Origin: Clitoria ternatea
Lineage: Eukaryota; Streptophyta; Magnoliopsida; Fabales; Fabaceae
NCBI GenBank assembly: GCA_037962975.1
Contig: CM075669.1
Coordinates: forward strand, 191,836,501-191,900,500
DNA length: 64,000 nt
Reading direction: 5' to 3'
Below the pieces are notes generated by a model. It saw only the letters and a list, made by a program, of their open reading frames with translations, made no database searches and was not told where the DNA came from. Each line of letters opens with the position of its first letter. Within the stretch, counting starts at the first letter, position 1. This document shows positions 1-9,867 of this stretch, piece by piece. The position numbers and the translations under genes are program-made.

Positions 1-53
1 CCCATTGCATTGATTAAGCGTTCTACAATTCCAGGAAGATCGTTTCTAGCCAT
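1..53 (-). CDS. gag: gag N-terminus of Tekay element (partial)
   Basis: Eighteen codons are visible, starting at the ATG complementary to 51-53: MARNDLPGIVERLINAMG. The intact copy starts MAGNDLAGVVERLINAMG, so 15 of 18 residues match. The frame is open to the window edge; nothing can be said about the rest of the protein, which would be a Gag-Pol polyprotein. The start is fixed by homology with the intact element. Confidence 0.75.
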   Translation of the reverse strand, partial: MARNDLPGIVERLINAM

Positions 54-192
54 TCTTTTCCTCTTTCACAGTAACTGAGACTTGTCATATCAATCACAGT
101 TACTACCAAGTTAGATATTCTATTTTCTATCACCTACACAAAGTTTACAGACAAAGCAAGATAGACCTTTCCCCGGGCCAACAGGATTAACT

Positions 193-204
193 GTTCTGAT
201 ACCA
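193..204 (-). other. Primer-binding site, degenerate
   Basis: On the minus strand this reads TGGTATCAGAAC, just inside the LTR edge at 208. The intact element has TGGTATCAGAGC, the usual plant PBS matching the 3' end of initiator tRNA-Met, so one base has changed. Confidence 0.7.
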
Positions 205-207
205 TTT

Positions 208-505
208 TGTAACACCCTCTGTTACATCTCAATAATTTCTATAGAAATTCATAATTTTTTTTACTAAAACTATAATTGTTAAAAGAAACTATCAGGGTAA
301 AATTACATACAATATTTCTGAAATACCTCACGAATATCATTAAAATTTATAAAGTAGTTTTACATTCATCCAAAGAAAATAAATATTAAACATTATTAGA
401 AAGAGAGGAAACTCCATGGTCCAAGAGCAGTTACTTAATGACATTATTTATTCATTGGACCATGGTATTCATACTGAGCTCCCTTTCTAGAACATGCTAT
501 TATTA
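208..505 (-). repeat. Truncated Tekay LTR
   Basis: It begins, in plus orientation, with TGTAACACCCTCTGTTACA like the LTRs at 40693 and 48417, and can be followed to the words CCCTTTCTAGAAC at about 490-502. After that the sequence is unrelated. This is the inner edge of the 5' LTR; about 2.8 kb is missing. Confidence 0.85.
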
Positions 506-898
506 CATGGGCTCAAACCAAAATCCAGAATTCTTTAGGAGCTAAATTTCCATTTAAGCCTAATTTTTAAAATAAAATTTCATTTTTTTATTTATGATTT
601 TATGTAATCTAACACAAGTTGAAAAATCCATTTTAATTATAACACCTAATTATCTAACTTTATACTAATTAGGATTTCTAGTTATTTAAACAAATATATA
701 CTTAAATTTGTTAATATTTTATATTTTAAAAAACTACTGTTGATATTAATAGAGAGAGAAGTGAAATTTTTATGTTCTTTTTAACGATGTCTCCAAGTAG
801 AATATAGTATACAAAATTATATCCGCTTAATGGCCATAGGAATCTTACGCCGTCGAGGAGACAAGTAAATGGACCCAAATTAAGAAGTAAATAAGACG
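506..898. other. Intergenic, no gene seen
   Basis: AT-rich DNA between the broken Tekay LTR and the target duplication of the copia element. No ORF, repeat or RNA gene was recognised. Confidence 0.6.
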
Positions 899-903
899 AG
901 AAC

Positions 904-1100
904 TGTTATGAATACTTATAACTTACAGTAGAAATTGAAGTGTAGAGGAAATGAAAGTAGGGAATTGAAGTTGAAGTAAGAGAAAAGAATGAGTAAAGAG
1001 AGTTAGAGAGTGAATGGGAAAATGGGGGTTGAAGTATGTATTAATGAGTGAGAGGAGAGTTCTATTTATAGAGGGGACATCCAATAAAATATTCATAATA
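904..1100 (-). repeat. Copia 3' LTR
   Basis: 197 bp, starting TGTTATGAATAC and ending TATTCATAATA in plus orientation; the ends are a short imperfect inverted repeat. It differs from the 5' LTR at about five positions. On the element's own strand it is the downstream LTR, next to the purine tract. Confidence 0.9.
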
Positions 1101-1114
1101 CTCCCCCTTGGATG
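1101..1114 (-). other. Polypurine tract of copia element
   Basis: The minus strand reads ATCCAAGGGGGAG directly before the 3' LTR, the expected place and composition for the plus-strand primer. A second purine-rich run, GATGAGGGGGAGAATT, lies at about 1247-1262. Confidence 0.8.
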
Positions 1115-1319
1115 TTCCTATTTTAGAATGTGCCTCGTTAAACCCTTACTAGGAAAAACCTAGTGGGATAAAAACCTAGTGAAGGAAAAAGAGTACAACA
1201 TTCTTTACAAAGTAAATAAACAAATAATTAAATGTACAAGTATTTAATTCTCCCCCTCATCAAAACATTTATGTAAGCGTCGAAGACCAATCTTCTGTAC
1301 TAGTTGCTCAAAGACTTTG

Positions 1320-3120
1320 GTTGGTAATGATTTTGTAAAGACATCTGCTAGATTCTCACATGATCAGACTTTCTAGACATTTATTTCACCATTCTTTATA
1401 AGATCATGAGTAAATAAAAATTTTGGTGAAATATGGTTTGTCCTATCTCCTTTAATATAACCCTCCTTTAACTGAGAAATACAAGTTGCATTATCTTCAC
1501 ATAAGATTGTTAGTGATAATTTTCCAGCATGTAAACCACAGGTTTCTTGAATATGTTGAATCATGGACCTCAACTAAACAGATTCTCGACTTCATGTAAT
1601 GCTAGAATTTTAACATGATTAGATGATGTTGCTGTGATCGTTTATTTTATGGATCTCCATGAAATTGCTGTACCACCAAATATGAACAAATATCCTGTCT
1701 GTGATCGTCCATTATAAGGATCAAACAAATACCCCGCATCTGCATAACCAATTAGGTTTACCTTGGATACATATGGGAAAAAAGACCTATGTCTATTGTA
1801 CCTCTAAGGTAACGAAATATGTGCTTAATCTCATTCTAATGCCTTTTTGTAGGAACAAAACTATGTCTTGCTAACAAATTAACAACAAATGATATACAGG
1901 TTGTGTATGACTAGCAAGATACATTAGTGCACCAATTGAACTAAGATATGGTACTTCAGGACCAAGTAGTTTTTCATTTTTCTCTTGAGGTCAAAAAAAG
2001 ATCTTTGCCCACTTCAAGTGACCTTACAACCATTTGGCTGCTCAATAGGTGTGATTTATTTTAGAACCTTTTTTGTATAAGTCTTTTGGTGCATTAAAAT
2101 TCCTTTTTCAAGCAATTCATAGTCTTTGAAAGCTCTTCAGGAGTTTCGATGATATTTAAATCATCAACATAAATAGAAATTATAACGAACTCTTTTCCGA
2201 ATCTTTTCATAAAAATACATGGACAAATCGGGTCATTTAATACCCTTCTTTCAATAAGTATTCACTGAGACAATTATACCACATACATCCAGATTGCTTT
2301 AGTCCGTAAAGGGATTTATTCAATTTAATTGAACAATTTTCTCGAGAATTTGTTTTGTATGCTTCAGGCAAATTAAATCCTTCAAGGAATTTCATATAGA
2401 TGTTAGTTTGCTTCAGGCAAATTAAATCCCTCAGGGAGTTTCATATGTCATTTTCAAGTTAGCCATAAATATGCTGCAACAACATCCATTAGGCGTAAAT
2501 CAAGTTTTTCATGAATTGTCAAATTAATCAAGTATCAAAAAATACTTGCATCCATCACTGGTGAATATGTTTCATCGAAATCAATACCAGGTCTTTATGA
2601 GAAACCTTGTGCAACAAGCCTTGCTTTATATTGCACAATTTCACCATTTTCATTTCTTGTTCACATAAAGACCCATTTGTACCTAACTGGTTTTACACCT
2701 TCAGGTGTTTGGACTATAGGTCCAAAAACTTTTCATTTTATAAGTGAGTTTAACTCTTCTTGCATTGTATCTTTCCACTTTGGCCAATCATTTCTTTGTG
2801 CACATTCCTTAATAGATTTTGGCTTATGATTCTTATCATTATTTATAATATTAAGAGCTACTTTGAATGCAAAAATTTCATCAACATCGACTTCTTGTCG
2901 ATTCCATTGTATTCCATCCATGACATAATTTATAGAGATCTCTTTCCTTTTATCAATTTCAGGTACCTTGGTTTCTTCTGGATTTGAAACCTTGATTATG
3001 TCAGGAGACTCTTCTAGAGTCTTTATATCCTTGATTCGACCATCCTCTTTATTTACTGAGGATTTTTATCTTTAGAACCAATAGGTCTGCCACATTTTAT
3101 TTTGGCTTCAGACTCATTTG
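1320..3120 (-). pseudogene. pol: Copia reverse transcriptase-RNase H remnant
   Basis: Pieces in several frames match the copia reverse transcriptase and RNase H. The leader of the RT domain is at 2921-2733 (ending WKDTMQEELNSLIK). The catalytic YVDD lies in the string IISIYVDDLN at about 2160-2190. An RNase H piece with GYADAGYLFDP is near 1690-1760, and a later piece, CEDNATCISQLKEG, near 1460-1510. Frameshifts and stops separate the pieces, so no protein can be made. Neighbouring integrase lies upstream on the same strand. Confidence 0.82.
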
Positions 3121-3447
3121 TAATTTTAGATTGTTCTACAGGAACATCAATCTTTATTAAAGTATTAACAGCTGGTATGTGTGACTTAGTCACTGTTTTG
3201 TTTGTTAAATTTTACAAACTAATTATTTTCTGAACTTCTAGTTCAGATTGCTTTATTTGAGGATTAAGATGAGATAGAGATATCTCATTCCAACTAATCC
3301 TTGTATCCAACTGTTTATTTTCTCCCCTAATAATGGGAAAACAGATTCATCAAAATGACAATAAGCAAAATGAGATGTAAATAAATCACCTGTTAAGGGT
3401 TCAAGATATTTTATTAGAGATGGACTTTCATATACAAAATATATTCC

Positions 3448-4499
3448 CTACCTTCTTTGAGGTCCCATCTTAGTGCGTTGTGGAAGGGAGATAGGAACAT
3501 ATACCGCACTTCCAAAGATTCTTAGATGAGAAATATTTGGTTCTTTACCATGAACCAATTGTAAAGGGGAATACTCATAATAATTTGTAGGCCTGATGTG
3601 AATAAGTGTTGCTGCATGCAAGATTGCATGTCCCCAAGTTGAAATTGGGAGTTTTGATCTCATTAACAATGGTCTTGCTATCAATTTTAAATGATTAATT
3701 AATGATTCAACAAGTCCATTTTGGGTATGAACATGTGCTACAGGATGTTCAACATCAATTCCAATGGACATACAGTAATCATTAAAAGATTGAGATGTGA
3801 ATTCACTAGCGTTATCAAGACATATTTTCTTAATTGGATAATCAGGAAAATGAGCTCTTAAACGAATTAATTGAGCTAGTAATCTCGCAAACGCCTGATT
3901 GCGAGTTGACAATAAGCAAACATGTGACCATCTAGTTGATGCATCAATCAAAATCATAAAATATCGAAATGGTCTACAAATATCACCTTGTATACGCTCT
4001 AAAAATGTGAGTGATTCACTCCCAAATTTCATTGGTGACGGTCGAGTAATTAATTTCCCTTAAGAATAAGCAGCACAAGAGAAATTATTAGTTTGGAGAA
4101 TTTTTCTGTTAGACAAGCAATGACCATTTGAATTCTCAATTATTTTCGCATCATAATTGATCTAGGATGGCCTGATCGTTCATGCCAAATAACAAAGTCA
4201 TTCTTATTTGTAAACTTCTGGTTTACAATAACATTTGTTTCAACTGTACTAATATATGTGTAGTACAAATCGGAGGAAAATGAAGGTAATTTTTCCAATA
4301 TATATTTCTTATCAGAAATTAACTTTGTGATGTAAAGATATTCATCATTTTCTTCATTTATGGTCTCAATATGGTATCTATTTCCGCGGATATTCTTAAA
4401 ACTCAACAAATTTTTTTGAGACTTCGTAGAATAATGCACTTTTAATATACAATTTTGTTCCTCCAGGTAACAAAATACTGGCTCTGCTGGAGGCTTCAA
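3448..4499 (-). pseudogene. pol: Copia integrase remnant with pre-integrase domain
   Basis: Two frame pieces. The first (4499-4140) is the GAG-pre-integrase segment, ending in WHERSGHPRSIMMRK with the histidines of the zinc-binding region. The second (4032-3448) is the integrase core: GDICRPFRYFMILIDASTRW, then LDNASEFTSQSFNDYC, then HTQNGLVESLINHLK, which carry the expected D, D and E positions (D of LID, D of LDNASEF, E of LVES). It ends with LRIFGSAVYVPI, typical of the copia integrase tail. A frameshift lies between the pieces. Family recognition is firm; activity is excluded. Confidence 0.88.
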
Positions 4500-4864
4500 T
4501 TATATTTATACTACCAGATATAGTATTAACATTGGCTTCTTATTTCACTATATGGTAGAAATATTTCTCATTCTTGAGAATAATATGAGTTGTTGCACTA
4601 TCTGCGAGACATATATCTTCATTATTCACATGAGCATTTATTCTTCATTAAATAATAATAGATAAATCATGAGCGAAAATATAATTAACAACAATAAATA
4701 TTTAACATAAATTCATAACAAAATAAATTTCATGAAATATAAAATAATTTATTTAGGGGCATTCCCCTCTTCAACCGAGTGGTCAATATCTTCTTCAGGA
4801 AGAGTAAGGAAATTATCTACATCAAAGTGAGTATAAACATCATCTATACCAGTCAAATTTGTTT

Positions 4865-5185
4865 CTATTGTTTTCCTTTTATTTTAAGGGATTTTTGGTA
4901 TAGATCAATCAGATGTTTTGGTGTGCGACAAACCCGAGACCAATGGTCTTGGCTACCACAATGATAGCAAATATTTTTAGTTTGTTTGCTACTTTGAAGA
5001 TCTTTTCCTTTTTCCATACGTTCTGTATTTTTCCATGTAAATGATGATTTATTATCATTTCGATCACAACCACGACCATGAGTATAATGATCATGTGTTG
5101 CTACATTCACTTCTGGGAATGGAGCATTTCTAGTTAGACGGGACTAATGATTTTGTATAATTAACTCATTATTTTGTTCAGTCAC
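4865..5185 (-). pseudogene. gag: Copia gag C-terminus with CCHC zinc knuckle
   Basis: The frame at 5110-4865 holds CYHCGSQDHWSRVC, a perfect CX2CX4HX4C knuckle used to bind element RNA. Upstream sequence to about 5185 continues as gag-like (EQNNELIIQNH, a stop, then SRLTRNAPFPEVN). Above 5185 the gag homology stops abruptly, so the N-terminal Gag, expected to be roughly 180 residues, is missing. Confidence 0.8.
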
Positions 5186-6606
5186 AAAGTGACAAATAAT
5201 TAAGGTAAAATAACTTATAAATTAACTAAATAAGTTAAAATAAAATTTCACATAAGTGGTTGAGTAGTGAAAATTTTAAAATTTTTATGAAATTTTATTC
5301 AAAAACTAGTGGTTTAGTGGTATGGTAGTAACTTACTATGGTATGAAATATTTGCCATATGTATTTCTATATAAGAAATTATAAATAAGTTAGATAATAT
5401 TTCAATAAATATACTAACTATAATTATAATGATGGTAATAACAAAAGTTATAAAAAGTCAATAATGATTATAACTATTTATTTTATATATATTATATTAT
5501 TTATTAATAAGGTAACAGTGTGAAGCAATATGGTTCCAAATATTAGCTAAAAGGTAATAGCTATGTGTATTATGATTAAATTCTATTAGATAATCAATAT
5601 TATGTTCTCAATCAAAAATAATTACCATTTATTTTATTCAATTTAATAAGCCTTCTCCTTTCACTCCACATCAATTCACGTTAATAAGCTTTCCAAATAA
5701 GTTCCATTTGCTATTAATTTAATCAAAAGCCATGTTCCATCTTCCAATAAAGTTCACGTTGAAAGGCACTAGGAAAAAAAACCAAAATCTATGCATCATA
5801 CATTCATCCATGCTTCACATGCATACATCATAAATGAACAAAGATCTTTTTAACTTTCTTAAGGCACTTTCACGTAGAAACAAGGTTGATTGTCATATTT
5901 TAATATTTTTTTACTATTATTCATTTGTTGAATAGTCAAAGCACAACACAATTTCCCTTTGCATATTTTATTCAACATTTGGTACAACTCACAAGCAATT
6001 AACGTGACAACATTGCTGTTGCAGCAGAAAACAAAACAGCAAAACAACAAACAAATTCCATTTGTCATTCACGTAAAAGGTGCAGCCCATTATGCAAGTA
6101 ATAAAATAAGAAAATTAGTGTAGATGAGGAATTATAAGAAAATTAGTGCGGATGAGGAATTATTGTAGATATTGACGCATATAAAATAAGAAGGCATAGA
6201 AAGGGCAATCAGTGCTATAAAAGCAAGAGGCTCGTGAGGCTACAACAATTATAAATATAATATTAAATAATTAAGAATTTAGTTTTATTCTTTAATTATA
6301 AATATAATATGATATTTATTATATTAATAATGACCAAATTATATAATTATTTTGTACACCCTGCAGGGATGTTTAAAAATAAGTTCTTCAGGAACCTATT
6401 TTTATTTTTATAATATAGATATAATCTTATACATCCTTCTGGGATGTTTAAAAATAAGTTCTTCGAGAACTTTTATAATATATATGTAACAGAAGATACA
6501 TAAATTAGAATAAAATCATGAAGGGAGAAATAAAATAAAATAACGATGTGTTACCTCTTGAAGGCTTAATTAGATCTCAGTTGGTCAGAATCTGATGCTG
6601 ATAACG
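5186..6606 (-). other. Copia leader and region where gag should start
   Basis: About 1.4 kb of AT-rich sequence with no recognisable gag. The minus strand directly after the LTR (6606 downward) reads CGTTATCAGCATCAGATTC, a leader/primer-site sequence common in this copia group. The middle (about 5190-6350) looks unrelated to copia coding sequence and may be an insertion or replacement. Confidence 0.55.
6356..6480. repeat. Tandem duplication in copia leader
   Basis: Two diverged copies of about 74 bp share GGGATGTTTAAAAATAAG followed by TTCTTC and GAAC (at 6366 and 6442). The unit contains GTTCTTC/GAAGAAC-like inverted words. Confidence 0.7.
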
Positions 6607-6803
6607 TGTTATGAATACTTATAACTTACAGTAGAAATTGAAGTGTAGAGGAAATGATAGTAGGGAATTGAAGTTGAAGTAAGAGAAAAGAATGAGTAAA
6701 GAGAGTTAGAGAGTGAATAGGAAAATGAGGGTTGAAGTGTGTATTAATGAGTGAGAGGAGAGTTCTATTTATAGAAGGGACATCCAATAAAATATTCATA
6801 ATA
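6607..6803 (-). repeat. Copia 5' LTR
   Basis: 197 bp, the partner of 904-1100 with about five substitutions. It ends at 6803 and is followed at once by the target duplication AGAAC (6804-6808). Confidence 0.9.
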
Positions 6804-6808
6804 AGAAC

Positions 6809-7399
6809 TAATTAATAGAATCGTTTGAAATGTTCAACTTATTTGCAATCATGTATGTATTGTTAGCTATAACCACTATCACACGTCAAATAGAACCAAA
6901 TACATGTCCTTTTCCATCAACACAATAAAACTAAAGCACCTCACCTAATTCACCTTTAATTTCGTTGATGCCATGATAATTTTTAGCCCAAATATGTTTT
7001 GCACTAAAAATCTTAATAAGCATTATGCACATACCAAATTCACTATATATGTATATTTAGATGATTGGTAAAGATTGAACATGAAGAAGCGTAACACATT
7101 AATTGTAACATTCTTTTATTGTGCGGCAGCAATATGTTGTTTGAATAATGGGGCCACGCGTCTAATCATTCATTCACCTAACCTATTTTTTCTCCGGCCG
7201 TGGCGTATGAAATGCGTTTTGGTGATTTGAATTACATTAGCTTCAATTGCAATCCTGTCCACATGCTCCCCTATGATTTGCTTCACTCTTACTTCGTTTA
7301 AAACTAATTAAGTTCATCTCTTCTCTTCTATGCTACCATGGAACCTTTTTATTTAAGCTCATGGTGTCACTACTGTTTTGATCATCACCTAAAAATAAT
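6809..7399. other. Intergenic, no gene seen
   Basis: Unique-looking AT-rich sequence between the copia element and the repeat that begins near 7400. No coding region or RNA gene was recognised. Confidence 0.5.
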
Positions 7400-9867
7400 A
7401 ACAACTAAGGATGGTTTTATAAGCTTAAAAGTCGCGGGAAATTTTCAGATTCAGGCACGAAACAGAAGTTAAATTCTGCAACTGAAAATGGAGGAAATTA
7501 AAAATTAAAAGGTTAAGTTTTTTGGAGATGGAGAATGAAAACGAAAAGAAACTTGAATCTGAGTAAGAATATATGAATTGTTGTGTTCGTTATATGCTAA
7601 TCAAAAAATGAGAAAAACCTTTTGTTTAGGCTGTATTCTACTCATTATAAATAGTGTTATCATTTTGGAGATGAGATGTAAATTGATTAGTGTATTGTAA
7701 TCAGAATTGTGTGGGTTAGAATAACGAAATAAGTAAATGGTGGCTTTGGAAAAATATGACTTTTGTGATTTTTTGGAAATGTATGATGAATTGATTTATA
7801 TGAGTTGCATTATGTTTGAAGTGTATTTTATGAACAATGGAGATGGTAGAATTAATTGTAGTGATTATGTTTTCACGTTAGAAAAGTGATATCAGATATA
7901 TGGTAATTGTATTAGGGGCATGGTCTGTTTGGCCGCCCTAGCATTGATAAAATTGATGCTTGATGATGATTTGATGATTTAAGGCGATATGATTGGGGTT
8001 GGGTCTGTGTGGCCGCCCTGGTGACCCAGTGGTTGAGGTGGAGAGCCGAGTCGGGCTTGGTGGACCAAGTCAGGTTCACGGGGTGTCAAGTAGGACCCCC
8101 AACTGAAGGTCGATCCTTTTGGTATCCGGATACTAAAGCGTCATGATATCTGCTTGAGAGTCAGTTGTGTTTTAATGATTTGATCTGTATTAATGTTTAT
8201 ACTAGTAATTATTGGGTTGACTGAAATATGTAAGTAAAAGAAGATTTATATTGATTGTATGATGCTTTGATTTCTGGAATGATGATGTATTGGCAATGGT
8301 GTGTGATGAGATGGGATATATTCGTGTTGTTATGAAGGATTATCGATTAAATAACGTAATGTAAAGAAAAACAAATTTGGAATTTTGTTCAACGATTATG
8401 ATAGGTGGCGGCTTATTATAGTGCTAAAATAATAGTATGTTGATAATGAATTGAAGATTGTTGCGTTGATTGATATACTCGAATTATGCGATGAAATATA
8501 ATTGTACTTAAATTGAATTGAGCATTTATAATTGAATAAGTTATACTAAAATGTGATGAATATTGTGGTGAAGCATGGCATAAGTAATTGCTAGGATATG
8601 TGAGAAGTAATCGAGTAAGGTTAAGTTTATAACCCTTCTTCACATGTTGTGTGTTCTATATTAATTATGATTGTCAACACTCACCCTTGCTGTGGTTTAT
8701 CTTTTAGTGATCAGTGATAAAGAGGGTGCTGATGCCCCGGAGGGATGTGCCAAGTGAAGAACAAACGCCAAGGATGGAGTGGAACTTTTGATGTGTATGA
8801 TGATAATGAAACTTGTAATAATTATACATGTATGTATATGCGGATATGCAATTAAGCTTTAACTTGAATTGTGAAGTGACAATGCAATTTGATGTCTATA
8901 TATGCATGTGCTTAATTGATGATGATGATTCAACATGAATAGTATGATGATATGATTTAGAGTAGCTAGGGGTTATATAATATATATGGCACGGAGCCAT
9001 TATGCGTGAATATGGAAATTATGTATGTTTGACTATGGCCAGGTGAACTATTATGAATTGGCTGATATGGGCAGGTAAATTGTGTTATGTGTATTGGTAT
9101 GTGAGTGTATGGATATGTAATGATGAGCTGATGAATTAATGTGAATTGATGAAAAATTGGTGATGAAACCATAACATGCATTTTAAGGGTCATTATGTGG
9201 AAATAAGGAACTGGATGGGTGATTTGGAGATCCGATAGGTTTGGGGACCCCTGGAAAGGACCAATAGGTTCCCTACATTATTTAGAACTTGAGCATATAG
9301 GCCTTACCACTTACCAAGTTTGGAGTCCATCTGATAGGTTTAGTGCATTGGTTTGTATTACTTTTGGTTTAAATACATTTTTTCACATATCTTGAGCATA
9401 TAATAGAATTTTGGCGAATGGACTGCGCCAACAGTTCCGGAATGCTGAAAAACATGTGACCTATAAGTTTCATGACAATCAGAGCTAAAATGGGCCATTT
9501 AGGTAGGGTGGAAGTTGGCCAAAATGTAAAATTTGTTGTTGTTCTGTCAATAATTGATTACCATATTTTGGTAATCGATTACCACTTTTGTTAGTTTGCC
9601 TATTTTGTCCTATTGTGTATGTAATCGATTACAGCAATCATGTAATTGATTACAAACACTGTCAGGATGGGTCAAAACTTAATTTTTATGAAACTAAAAT
9701 TCTTATAAGGGCCATTTATGCTAGGAATGATTAATACTTGATAATTAGAGTTTAAAATATAGTTCTAATTGCGGGATTAAAATTGTTATATCTAAAAGCA
9801 CAAAAATCTTTTAGTAAATTTGATGGAATTAAAATTGAAATAAGTATAAATTAGGGAGGACGTTACA
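7400..9867. repeat. Probable decayed long LTR or related non-coding repeat
   Basis: About 2.5 kb without coding potential but with a more mixed base composition than its flanks. Its right end reads GGGAGGACGTTACA (9854-9867); on the minus strand this is TGTAACGTCCTCCC, a form common for plant gypsy LTR starts. Internally there are short direct repeats, with GGCCGCCCTRG at about 7931 and 8011, and a cluster of GTAATCGATTAC words. No matching second end or target duplication was found, so the identification as an LTR is inference. Confidence 0.35.
9551..9653. repeat. Four spaced copies of palindrome GTAATYGATTAC
   Basis: TAATTGATTAC at 9551, GTAATCGATTAC at 9571-9582 and 9621-9632, and GTAATTGATTAC at 9642-9653. 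The two central copies are perfect 12-bp palindromes. Confidence 0.85.

Larger units (their letters stand above)
1..505 (-). mobile_element. Ty3/gypsy Tekay-type element, 5' fragment at window edge
   Basis: Reading the minus strand, this stretch has a broken 5' LTR (208-505), a primer site (193-204) and the start of gag (53 down to 1). All align in order with the intact Tekay element at 40693-51540. Similarity to that element's LTR stops near 505, about 300 bp into a 3.1-kb LTR, so the outer part of the LTR is lost. The rest of the element lies left of the window. It differs from the intact copy at many positions, so it is an older member of the same family. Confidence 0.85.
904..6803 (-). 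mobile_element. Ty1/copia retrotransposon, complete ends, decayed coding
   Basis: Two 197-bp direct repeats (904-1100 and 6607-6803) bound the element. They are flanked by a perfect 5-bp target duplication, AGAAC, at 899-903 and 6804-6808. Between them on the minus strand lie, in copia order, gag zinc knuckle (about 5180-4865), GAG-pre-integrase and integrase (4499-3448), reverse transcriptase with YVDD (2160-2171) and RNase H (about 1760-1370). This order, with integrase before reverse transcriptase, defines Ty1/copia. Frameshifts and stops break every domain. Five LTR differences were counted by eye (about 2.5%), so the insertion is moderately old. Confidence 0.92.

Noticed and set aside
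5859..6068. 69-codon Cys-rich minus-strand ORF in the copia leader
   Set aside because: No signal peptide pattern with spaced cysteines of a known family, no homology; chance ORF.
8029..8095. tRNA-like words GACCCAGTGGTTGAG and GGTTCACGGGG
   Set aside because: Spacing and folding by eye do not support a tRNA; box B is poor.
8416..9193. Two 75-codon minus-strand ORFs in the repeat at 7400-9867
   Set aside because: Low-complexity Thr/Ile/His-rich readings with no homology that I recognise.
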